DNA of 36,666 bases from NCBI GenBank assembly GCA_937941245.1, contig CALDYC010000088.1:1-36666 (forward strand). Direction: 5' to 3'. Made by a program: the position numbers and the translations under genes. Positions within the stretch are counted from its first letter, which is position 1. Each line of letters opens with the position of its first letter. Of this stretch, positions 25,314-33,201 are shown in pieces. Below the pieces are notes generated by a model, which saw only the letters and a list, made by a program, of their open reading frames with translations, made no database searches and had not been told where the DNA came from. The stretch is from an uncultured Acidimicrobiales bacterium. GTDB lineage: Bacteria > Actinomycetota > Acidimicrobiia > Acidimicrobiales > UBA10347.

Positions 25314-26060
25314 ATGATTCGTCGCACATTTGTCGTACTTGGCTTGGTCCTTGGGTCGATTGGGCTCTTGGCCAACACCGCTGGAGCAGACCACGCCGTA
25401 GCGCACAACGGCGAGACCGCCGAAATTTCGAAGTCGGACGGCTTGACGCAGGACGAAACAGTGATGGTGACCGGCATCGGCTATGCCCCCGGTTCCACGC
25501 TGACCGTGGTGCAGTGTTTCACGTTCCCGGCCGCCGGCCCGACCGATTGTGAGCTCAGCAATTACGGCCTGCACACCGCCGAAGTGGACGACGAGGGCTT
25601 CGGGACGGTCGAGTACGTCGTCAACGTTGTCGACGGCAAGTGCGATGCGAGTAACCCCTGTTTCATCGTGGTTAGCGACGGCATCGGGCCCTCGGCAAAT
25701 GGTGTTGGTCTTGAAGTGACGTTCGCAGACCCAGCCGCTGAGCAGGCTGCGGCTGAGCAGGCGGCGGCTGAGGAGGCTGCGGCTGAGGAGGCTGCGGCTG
25801 AGGAGGCTGCGGCTGAGGAGGCTGCGGCTGAGGAGGCTGCGGCTGAGCGGGCTGCGGCTGAGCGGGCTGCGGCTGAGGAGGCTGCGGCTGACGAGGAGGC
25901 TCCGGATAACGGCGACGACTCGAATACTGACGAAAGTGATGACTCAGATAGTGACGGTGACGGCGGCGGCTCGGGTTGGATTGTTCCGGTCGTGATCGTC
26001 GGTGCCGTGATAGCTGCGGGTGGCGCATTTGCCGCAACCCGCCGCGGCGGATCGAGCTGA
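25314..26060 (+). CDS. Secreted, membrane-anchored protein: neocarzinostatin-like domain + AEEAA-repeat stalk + C-terminal TM
   Basis: Signal peptide; 'SDGLTQDETVMVTGIGYAPGSTLTVVQCF...DCELSN...VSDGIGPSANGVGLEVTF' resembles the neocarzinostatin apoprotein fold; (AExAA)n; 'GWIVPVVIVGAVIAAGGAFAATRRGG'. Confidence 0.8.
   Translation: MIRRTFVVLGLVLGSIGLLANTAGADHAVAHNGETAEISKSDGLTQDETVMVTGIGYAPGSTLTVVQCFTFPAAGPTDCELSNYGLHTAEVDDEGFGTVEYVVNVVDGKCDASNPCFIVVSDGIGPSANGVGLEVTFADPAAEQAAAEQAAAEEAAAEEAAAEEAAAEEAAAEEAAAERAAAERAAAEEAAADEEAPDNGDDSNTDESDDSDSDGDGGGSGWIVPVVIVGAVIAAGGAFAATRRGGSS
25736..25890 (+). repeat. 15-bp coding tandem repeat (consensus GCGGCTGAGGAGGCT), about 10 units
   Basis: Direct reading of the DNA; encodes AEQAA/AEEAA/AERAA units. 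Confidence 0.92.
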
Positions 26061-26072
26061 ACCAGCCGAATC

Positions 26073-26094
26073 CACTGTCGGGTTCGACAGTGGT
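26073..26094 (+). terminator. Stem-loop, likely terminator
   Basis: CCACTGTCG-GGTT-CGACAGTGG, 12 bp after the stop of the 25314 gene. Confidence 0.6.
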
Positions 26095-26110
26095 GCTTGA
26101 CCTTTCTCAA

Positions 26111-26144
26111 CGATGCCGGTTCGCTGCAACGAGCCGGCATCGTC
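26111..26144. terminator. Second stem-loop, likely bidirectional terminator between convergent genes
   Basis: ACGATGCCGGTTCG-CTGCAA-CGAGCCGGCATCGT, 14-bp stem with one T-G wobble. Confidence 0.6.
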
Positions 26145-26167
26145 GCGCTGTGGCCGGGCGAGGTGGC

Positions 26168-27415
26168 CTAGGTGGCGGAACGAGGCTCGAGAGGGGGATA
26201 GGCGCCGACTTCGCGCAGTTCAGTCTCCATTGCCTGCACAGCGGTGATCATCGAAGCCGTTCGTAGGTACTCGAGGCAGAGATCGGGGTCATTCGCCCGA
26301 GTGCGCATCTGTTCGAGCGCCTCGGCCCGAACAGCGGCGTCGGGGGTCGCGAGCGTGACCGCGTTCGTGTGGGTGTGGCGCTGTACGAAATCGATCGCTA
26401 GCTGGCGACGCAATCTGGCGTAGTCATCAAGGCGCGCGCTGCTGGTCGTGCCATGGAGATAGCCGGCGAGCCCAGCGCCGAGCAGCACCGCGTCATGAAC
26501 CCCGCCGTTCATGCCCATGCCGCCAAGAGGATTGTTGATGTGCGCCGCGTCGCCGGCCAGCAGAACGTTGCCGACCCTGAAGGTCGAGGCAACGCGCTGA
26601 TGCACCCGATAGATGGTGCGGTGCGCGATGTCATAGCTCCCATCGCGGGCGACTACGCCTTGCAGGCGGCGTTGTGCGCTTTGGTCGGTGAGCGCTTCGG
26701 CGTCGGTTTCGTCTTCGCCAACTGGGAACAGTGCTCGCCACAAGTCGACAGTGCGAAGAAGCACCAGCCACTCATCAGGGTCAGAGATGTAGTTGACGTA
26801 GGCCAAATTGTCGAGAGATTGGGAGAAGTCGAAGGTGGTCGACACGACGAGGTACCGGTCGGCGTACGTCATGCCCTCAAAGTCAAGGTGCAGACTCTTG
26901 CGGACAGCGCTCGAAGCTCCATCGGCGCCCAAGACGGCATCGCACGGTATTTCCTCACCAGATTGCAGCGAGACCACGGCGCCGTCGTCGGTCGAGCTCG
27001 CGCCAGCTACGGCCGCCCCAAAGCGCACTGTGACACGGTCGCCTTCGGCGAATTGGTCGAGCAACGCCTCGCAGAGCTTGTACTGCTCACATTGGAGCCG
27101 GAACGGAAATCGTGTCTCGTCGCTCAGCAGGCCAAGATCGAATTCCGCGACCACCCCATGCGAACGCTCGCGATAGGCGAACCGTTCGGCGATAAGACCG
27201 CGAGCGACCAGTGTGTCGATAATCCCGAACGGCTCGAGCATTTCGAGAGTTGCCGGGTGAAAGGTCGAAGCCCGCAGCTCGCGAGGAAGGTCGTGGGCAG
27301 CTTCGAGCAGTGTGACGTCGATATTGCGGGCCGCGAGCGTGGCTGCCGCAACGCAACCAACGGGTCCGGCCCCAGCGACGACGACATGGGGGCGAGGCGT
27401 CGTAGTAGTCATCAA
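26168..27415 (-). CDS. FAD-dependent monooxygenase (PHBH/UbiH-type aromatic hydroxylase family)
   Basis: 'VVVAGAGPVGCVAAATLAARNIDVTLLEA', 'GADGASSAVRKSL', 'VGNVLLAGDAAHINNPLGGMGMNGGVHDA'. Confidence 0.9.
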   Translation of the reverse strand: MMTTTTPRPHVVVAGAGPVGCVAAATLAARNIDVTLLEAAHDLPRELRASTFHPATLEMLEPFGIIDTLVARGLIAERFAYRERSHGVVAEFDLGLLSDETRFPFRLQCEQYKLCEALLDQFAEGDRVTVRFGAAVAGASSTDDGAVVSLQSGEEIPCDAVLGADGASSAVRKSLHLDFEGMTYADRYLVVSTTFDFSQSLDNLAYVNYISDPDEWLVLLRTVDLWRALFPVGEDETDAEALTDQSAQRRLQGVVARDGSYDIAHRTIYRVHQRVASTFRVGNVLLAGDAAHINNPLGGMGMNGGVHDAVLLGAGLAGYLHGTTSSARLDDYARLRRQLAIDFVQRHTHTNAVTLATPDAAVRAEALEQMRTRANDPDLCLEYLRTASMITAVQAMETELREVGAYPPLEPRSAT

Positions 27416-28158
27416 AACTCGCGCAGCATCATGCCGTGGCCCTCGAATTGGTCAGCGATGTCCAGCGTGCGCAATGCATGCCACAAGCACGTCGCGTTGA
27501 TCGCGAGCACTGGTTTGCCCAGGATCTTCTCGGCCTCGTCGGCTACCGCCACCATCGACAGGTTGGTGCCGCATTGCACGATGGCGTCGATGTCGGGGCC
27601 ATCGAGGGCTTTGAGTTCCTCGAGTAGCGTCTCTGGTGTGACGTCGGCAATCGACGTGGCGGTCTCGCAGCGCAGTCCTTTGACCCGCTTGACGTCGTAG
27701 CCGCATTCTGTGAAGTAGCCGTGCACTTGCTCGTCGCCGACCGGTTGGTAGGGGGTGATACACGCAATCCGGCTTGCGTCGAGGCGCTCGAGAGCGGCGT
27801 TGCATGCGTCGGCCCCCGAGGTGATGCCGAGGTCTCCGGAGATTTCTCGAACTCTGGCTTCGAACTCGGCGTTGCCTTCCTTGCCGCCCCAGAATGTTTC
27901 TGCCGACATGCCCATCAAGATGTAGTCCGGTTCGCACGTCATGATGTCGCGAACTGCGTTCGGAATGGTGTCCCGAATGAGTCCGAGGAAGTGCAGGAAC
28001 GCATCGTCAGAGCTCAGGTCAGGTGCTTCGACGAAGAAGCGGCCGCTGTGAAATGTGACGCCTGGCGGACGCACCTGGTTCAGGTCATGCTCGACCACGG
28101 TGTTGGTCGATGGCAGAATCACGCCAATCTTTGCTCGGTAACCAACAACATCGGGCAT
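27412..28158 (-). CDS. Asp/Glu racemase superfamily (maleate isomerase/arylmalonate decarboxylase-like), copy 2
   Basis: 'GVILPSTNTVVEHDLNQVRPPGVTFHSGRFFVEAPDL', 'LMGMSAETFWGGKEG', 'IVQCGTNLSM'. Clear paralogue of 21389-22135. ORF extends to 28185. Confidence 0.82.
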   Translation of the reverse strand: MPDVVGYRAKIGVILPSTNTVVEHDLNQVRPPGVTFHSGRFFVEAPDLSSDDAFLHFLGLIRDTIPNAVRDIMTCEPDYILMGMSAETFWGGKEGNAEFEARVREISGDLGITSGADACNAALERLDASRIACITPYQPVGDEQVHGYFTECGYDVKRVKGLRCETATSIADVTPETLLEELKALDGPDIDAIVQCGTNLSMVAVADEAEKILGKPVLAINATCLWHALRTLDIADQFEGHGMMLREF

Positions 28159-28234
28159 GACGGTCTCCTGGAATCGTTGCATCATCGCCCATGAGGGCGA
28201 TGCGGCGCCGCAGTCGGACGCAACTCGGAACGCT

Positions 28235-28251
28235 GTTCCTCTGGCCGGAAC
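28235..28251. promoter_or_regulatory. Putative IclR-family operator, site 6
   Basis: GTTCCT-CTGGC-CGGAAC, with an extra CGGAAC at 28226 (20 bp from the right arm) and GTTCCG at 28267. Confidence 0.6.
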
Positions 28252-28316
28252 AATACACCGCAGACGGTTCCGCTGGCAGATGCGAAGAGCGGATGCAGTC
28301 GTACTAGCGTCGAGTC

Positions 28317-29453
28317 ATGTCATGGCAGCCGCCGCCCTATCCCTACGACCGCTTGAACGAGCTGAAGGTGCACGGCGAACGATTTGACGGTGGATTGATT
28401 GACCTGTCCATCGGTACGCCGTTCGATGCGCCGCCCGATGTCGCGCTTGTGGCGATGGCGTCGTCCGATGCCGAGCGGGGGTACCCGCCTTCGATCGGCC
28501 TGCCGGCGGTGCGCCACGCGGCCAGCGATTGGTTGCAGCGTCGCTTCGGCGCCGAAGTTCCGGCTTCGCACATCGCTGCGACGATCGGAACCAAGGAATT
28601 TGTGGTGTCGGTTCCGCGCTATCTCGCCCTTCGGTCTGACCGTCGTGACACGGTGCTGTATCCCGAGATCAGCTACCCGAGCTATGCAATGGGCGCAGAG
28701 CTCGCCGGGCTGCGATCGGTCGCGGTTCCCGTCGATAGCAACTGGTGTCTGGATCTTTCAGCGGTCGACGCAGCTGATGTTGAGCGGGCGCTTTGCCTTT
28801 GGGTCAACACTCCAGGAAATCCTGCTGGCGGACTTGACGACTTGGCGGCCATTGCCGAGTGGTCGAAGCGCACGGGTGTCACGGTGCTGAGCGACGAGTG
28901 TTACATCGAGTTCACGTGGGACGGCCGATACCGGACCGGGGAGACACCCGGGGCGACGCTGCTTGCCCACACGACTGACAACGTGATCTCGTTGCACTCG
29001 CTATCGAAACGATCGAACTTTGCCGGCGCTCGTTTTGGGTTCTTTGCCGGCGATCCGGAGTTGGTTCACTTTCTGTCAGAGGTGCGCAAGCACGCCGGGA
29101 ACATGGTCCCGGGGCCGGTGCAACACGGGGCGATCGCCGCGCTGGGCGACGATGTACATGTCGAGGCTCAACGGCAGCGATACGAGCAACGGTTGTCACT
29201 TGTGGCAACCCAGCTCACCGCCTACGGGATCGAGACTGCGATGCCAGATGGCGGTTTCTACTTGTGGGTCCCTGCCCCGGACGGCGATGCATGGGCCTTT
29301 GTTGCTTGGTTGGCCCGTGAAGTTGGCGTGCTTGCCAGTCCAGGAGAGTTCTATGGGGTTGCTGGCTCGGGCCACATCCGCTTGGCGATGGTGGCGTCGA
29401 CCGACCAATTGCAGGCGATCGAGGCACGGTTGGGTCAGGCCGCGCCGATCTGA
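28317..29453 (+). CDS. dapC: PLP-dependent aminotransferase, N-succinyldiaminopimelate transaminase-like
   Basis: Fold-type I: 'IDLSIGTPFDAPP', 'LWVNTPGNPAG', 'VLSDECYIEF', 'SLHSLSKRSNFAGARFGFFAGDP'. Confidence 0.75.
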   Translation: MSWQPPPYPYDRLNELKVHGERFDGGLIDLSIGTPFDAPPDVALVAMASSDAERGYPPSIGLPAVRHAASDWLQRRFGAEVPASHIAATIGTKEFVVSVPRYLALRSDRRDTVLYPEISYPSYAMGAELAGLRSVAVPVDSNWCLDLSAVDAADVERALCLWVNTPGNPAGGLDDLAAIAEWSKRTGVTVLSDECYIEFTWDGRYRTGETPGATLLAHTTDNVISLHSLSKRSNFAGARFGFFAGDPELVHFLSEVRKHAGNMVPGPVQHGAIAALGDDVHVEAQRQRYEQRLSLVATQLTAYGIETAMPDGGFYLWVPAPDGDAWAFVAWLAREVGVLASPGEFYGVAGSGHIRLAMVASTDQLQAIEARLGQAAPI

Positions 29454-29480
29454 GGTGCTACTCGATCGAGCTCGCAGAGT

Positions 29481-30152
29481 TCAGAGTTTGCGCAGGACGG
29501 TGACCACTCGACCAAAGATTGTGACCTCGTCCGGTGCGAAAACCATTGGTTCAAGGGATGGGTTCTGTGGCTGAAGGACGATCCGCGAGGCAGAGCTCTC
29601 CGCGAGGGTCTTGACCGTTCCTTCATCGCCGGGAATGCCAGCAACGACGATGTCGCCGATCTCGGCAGTTGGTTGGACCCGAACGACCACGAAGTCGCCG
29701 TCGAAGATGCCCGCGTCGATCATCGATTCGCCGCGTACCCGCAGCATGAAGAGCTCACCGTCGCCGGTGAGATCGGCAGGAAGCGGAACCAGTTCCTCGA
29801 CATTGGACTGCGCGAGTACATCGGTGCCGGCAGCGACGTCGCCGATAAGTGGAACGTGGCAGACGGTTGCTTTGTCGGCAACCGCTCCTGAGCGTGGGTC
29901 ATAGCGGACCTCGATTGCGCGTGGCTTGTCGGGGTCGCGGCGGAGAAAGCCATGCTTCTGCAAGGTGGCGAGGTGTGCATGCACCGTTGATGGCGATGTC
30001 AGTCCAACTGCTTCGCCGATCTCGCGCACCGAAGGCGGGAACCCCCGCTCGCGCATTTGGTCGGCGATGAACTCAAGAATGCCGCGTTGTCGGTCGGAGA
30101 GCTTGTGTGTGTCGGGCTCGGCGTATGCATCGTTCGTGGTCATGTCACTCAT
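29481..30152 (-). CDS. lexA: LexA repressor
   Basis: HTH 'LSDRQRGILEFIADQMRERGFPPSVREIGEAVGLTSPSTVHAHLATLQKHGFLRRDPDKPRAIEV', Ala-Gly cleavage site 'DVAAG', 'RGESMIDAGIFDGD', 'GTVKTL'. Exact start uncertain. Confidence 0.96.
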   Translation of the reverse strand: MSDMTTNDAYAEPDTHKLSDRQRGILEFIADQMRERGFPPSVREIGEAVGLTSPSTVHAHLATLQKHGFLRRDPDKPRAIEVRYDPRSGAVADKATVCHVPLIGDVAAGTDVLAQSNVEELVPLPADLTGDGELFMLRVRGESMIDAGIFDGDFVVVRVQPTAEIGDIVVAGIPGDEGTVKTLAESSASRIVLQPQNPSLEPMVFAPDEVTIFGRVVTVLRKL

Positions 30153-30278
30153 TTCTTCTTCGTCTTCGACTCGGTCTTTGTTGTCGACTCGGTCTTTGTC
30201 GTCGTCGTGGGGTAGCGGGGGCGGGGGCGGTTGGATCAGGTGGTCGGAGCGGTGAGGGGCAATGGTGCGAGTTGCAAT

Positions 30279-30355
30279 CGAACGTGTGTTCGGTTTACAG
30301 TGATGTCTGGTCGAACGTATGTCCGTCGAATGCATGTTCGCCGAACGGCCGTTCG
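30279..30355. promoter_or_regulatory. Cluster of four SOS boxes between lexA and the divergent LysM gene
   Basis: CGAACGTGTGTTCG (30279-30292), CGAACGTATGTCCG (30312-30325), CGAATGCATGTTCG (30327-30340), CGAACGGCCGTTCG (30342-30355). Confidence 0.88.
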
Positions 30356-30487
30356 ATGTCAAGGATCTTCTCGACCCACCACCTACCGCCACCAGACCGA
30401 CGAAATCACGCACGAGAGAACACGCCAGCCACAGGTCGGCCCAACACAGCAGACCACGTGTCACACCCCTCAGAAAGACTTCATGAC

Positions 30488-31060
30488 ATGACAGCAACCG
30501 CATACGCACCAGCAACCACATCGAACGCAGGTTTCTCCAACGCAGATCGACCGAGCACCGCTGCCGCCGACATGCGTTCTGTTCACGGTTCAGATTCGAC
30601 TCGAGCGAATCTCCCTGCAGTGGGTCAGGTGCCGATTCCTCTGCGGTTGGTCGGCGCCCCAAGCGCCTCGCCGCAGCCCTGCCCGCCTGTCACATCGGCA
30701 CAATGGCAGCCGCAAACCGATCTCCCGCTGATGTGGGTGCAGGCAGATCCGCATGCGATCATCCGTCGGCGTCAGTTCGTTGCATGCGTCGTGTTGACCA
30801 TTGCGGTGCTGCTCGGCGCCCATCTCGGCGGACTTTCAATCACGAGCTTCCCGTCGGTCGGCTCGCTCGATGCCGGCGTCACCCAAGCGGCTCTGCCTAC
30901 CGTGCATGTTGTGGCGGTCGGTGACAGCTACGGATCAATCGCCGCTGGCCTGCAACAGCAAGCACCCCTACTCACCGCCGAAGCATTGCGCGACCTGAAT
31001 GGCGGCGCACAGTTGATTCCTGGGCAACGACTCGTGCTCGACCTGACCTCATTTGGCTGA
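30488..31060 (+). CDS. Single-TM LysM-domain protein, SOS-linked (YneA/ChiZ/DivS-like cell-division suppressor candidate)
   Basis: TM 'FVACVVLTIAVLLGAHLGGLS', C-terminal 'HVVAVGDSYGSIAAGLQQQAPLLTAEALRDLNGGAQLIPGQRLVL'; divergent from lexA. Confidence 0.75.
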   Translation: MTATAYAPATTSNAGFSNADRPSTAAADMRSVHGSDSTRANLPAVGQVPIPLRLVGAPSASPQPCPPVTSAQWQPQTDLPLMWVQADPHAIIRRRQFVACVVLTIAVLLGAHLGGLSITSFPSVGSLDAGVTQAALPTVHVVAVGDSYGSIAAGLQQQAPLLTAEALRDLNGGAQLIPGQRLVLDLTSFG

Positions 31061-31753
31061 GGTCGTAGGGCGACGCAGGTACCGCAGAAAGACGATGCCG
31101 TCGCCTACCCCGACCCGGTCCAGTGCAAACCGGTGATCCGGGCCAAGTGAGGGTCCGGATGCGATCGTCGGCCCATCTCCGCCAACAACGATAGGTGACA
31201 CGCTCAACAAGATCTCATCGACCAGGTCATGCTCAAGGAACTGCGCATTGAGCGACGGTCCGCCTTCAAGCACGACGTGGCGATCCCCCCGTCCATCCAG
31301 GTCGGCCAGCACCTGGCGGCAATCGATCGAATCACCGAGGTCGCAGACCTCGGCGATGCCGACAAAGTTTCCGCCGCGTGACTCGGCCGCCTGGGTGGTG
31401 GTGAACAGCAACGGGGTTGGCCCTGGCCCAAAGAACAGACGAGCACTGGGATCTGGTGAGAGCGAGCCGGTGATGACTGCGATGCGAGCCCGAGCGGGCC
31501 GGTAGTCCTCGACCCGAACGGTTGTGGCCCCCACCAAGATCGTGTCAGCGAGTTTGCGGGTCGCCGAGAACCGCTTCTGGTCGCTCGGAGCCCCCAATGG
31601 GCCCGACACGCCGTCGATCGAGATCCTGCCGTCCAGGGACGCGATCATGATCATGGTGACCCACGGCCGCCCTTCGGGCTTTGGGCGGTTGTCGCCAGCG
31701 AGTCGCGCAGCGATATCGATGTCATTGCCCGGATCCGGCCAGAGTTCATCCAT
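31049..31753 (-). CDS. RibD C-terminal domain/dihydrofolate reductase-like pyrimidine reductase
   Basis: 'RPWVTMIMIASLDGRISIDGVSGPLG', 'ADTILVGATTVRVEDYRP', 'VVLEGGPSLNAQFLEHDLVDEILLSVSPIVVGGDGP'. Confidence 0.87.
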   Translation of the reverse strand: MDELWPDPGNDIDIAARLAGDNRPKPEGRPWVTMIMIASLDGRISIDGVSGPLGAPSDQKRFSATRKLADTILVGATTVRVEDYRPARARIAVITGSLSPDPSARLFFGPGPTPLLFTTTQAAESRGGNFVGIAEVCDLGDSIDCRQVLADLDGRGDRHVVLEGGPSLNAQFLEHDLVDEILLSVSPIVVGGDGPTIASGPSLGPDHRFALDRVGVGDGIVFLRYLRRPTTSAK

Positions 31754-31763
31754 TGCTTCGAAA

Positions 31764-33182
31764 CTATCCGTCGATCGCCGTCTGAGATGATCCCGATTCG
31801 ATCCACGCGGTTCCTCGCATGCGCCAAATCAGCGTCGCGGCCCGCACCCCGATGAAGCAGCTCAGTGCCACCCACATCGCGACGATCCCGCCGTTTGATA
31901 GGGCAACGACAACCAACATGACCGCGAATGACGCCGCAGAAACCATCATTGCCCGAGATAGGTAGCGCAGGTCGCCTGCCCCAATCAATATGCCGTCGAG
32001 GGCGAAGGTCAATCCTGCAACCGGCAGCGCGAGCGCAAGAATGAGCAACAGGTCCGCAGCGATTCCGATGACCTCGACATCATTCGTGAAGAGATGCGGA
32101 AGGCGCCGGGCAGTAATCCCGATCACTGCTGCCGCACCCACGCCCAGCACCAGCCCCCAGCCAGCGAGGCGTCTCCCGACGATCAGCGCTCGCGGCGCGT
32201 CGCCAGCTCCGAGCAGCGTGCCGACCATTGCCTGCGCTGCGATCGCAACGGCATCGAGGGCAAGCGCCAGAATGTAGAAGATCGCCATGGTCACTTCGTG
32301 TCCCGCGAGAGCTTCGGTGCCGATCGAGGCCGCGAATGCGGCGGCTCCCAAAAACGAGGCACGCAGCGCGGTTGTTCGCCAGAACAGGTCGACTCCATCG
32401 CGCCCGAGCCGACGCAGCGTCTGTGGGTCTGGTGCCCACGACAGGTCGAACTGGCGGGTGTCGCGCAGCACCCACCACAGATAGGCGCTGGCACCGACCC
32501 ACTGGAAGATGACGGTCGACAGCGCTGACGCTCCAATGCCGAGATCTAGTCCAAACACCAAAATCAGTTCCAGCACCAGATTGCCGAGTGCAGTCACGAC
32601 AGCGACGATGAGTGGACGGGTCGTGTCCTTGAGCCCCCGCAGGTACCCGACTGCAGCAAGCATGATCAACATCGCGGGGAAGCCAAACACGGAGATACGC
32701 AGATAGCGACGACCGAAACTCACCACATCTGGCTCGGCTTGGAGTATCTGCAACAGGGGAGTAGCGAAGACCCAGCACACCGCGCCGAGAAAGACGCCGA
32801 CGCCGGCCGCGATCCACAGGCTCTGGACTGCCTGGTGAGCAGCGTCGCGGCGGCGGCCTGCCCCGAGCAGTCTGGACACCGCCGAGGTGGTGCCATAGGC
32901 GAGAAATATCGATACCCCGAGCACGGTGCCGATGATCTGGGTGGCAAGCCCTAGCCCTCCGAGTTGCGGGGTGCCGATGCGCCCGACCACGGCGGTATCG
33001 GCGAGTACGTAGAGCGGTTCGGCTATCAACGCACCAAGAGCCGGGATACCAAGACCGAACATCTCGCGGTCGATCTCGTTCAGCCGTGCGCCAACTCCCA
33101 CCGGCCCAGTGTGGAGGGCGGGGCAGCTGATCAGGCGGGCGGAAGCGGGAGTGGCCAGACTGTTCAGAAGCGCCAGGGCCAC
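31764..33182 (-). CDS. MATE-family efflux transporter (DinF-like)
   Basis: 'ALGALIAEPLYVLADTAVVGRIGTPQLGGLGLATQI', 'FLAYGTTSAVSRLLGAG', polytopic. True start may be downstream of 33182. Confidence 0.88.
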   Translation of the reverse strand: MALALLNSLATPASARLISCPALHTGPVGVGARLNEIDREMFGLGIPALGALIAEPLYVLADTAVVGRIGTPQLGGLGLATQIIGTVLGVSIFLAYGTTSAVSRLLGAGRRRDAAHQAVQSLWIAAGVGVFLGAVCWVFATPLLQILQAEPDVVSFGRRYLRISVFGFPAMLIMLAAVGYLRGLKDTTRPLIVAVVTALGNLVLELILVFGLDLGIGASALSTVIFQWVGASAYLWWVLRDTRQFDLSWAPDPQTLRRLGRDGVDLFWRTTALRASFLGAAAFAASIGTEALAGHEVTMAIFYILALALDAVAIAAQAMVGTLLGAGDAPRALIVGRRLAGWGLVLGVGAAAVIGITARRLPHLFTNDVEVIGIAADLLLILALALPVAGLTFALDGILIGAGDLRYLSRAMMVSAASFAVMLVVVALSNGGIVAMWVALSCFIGVRAATLIWRMRGTAWIESGSSQTAIDG

Positions 33183-33201
33183 GGTCTAGGGTTGACCCAC
33201 C

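Noticed and set aside
25736-25890. CRISPR array
   Set aside because: Tandem 15-bp units have no spacers and are an in-frame coding repeat. No other array-like repeat/spacer structure or cas genes were seen.
3836-28251. GTTCCG-N5-CGGAAC copies as mobile-element ends or REP-type repeats
   Set aside because: Only the 17-bp core is shared, copies sit solely in promoter regions, and there is no transposase or target-site duplication.
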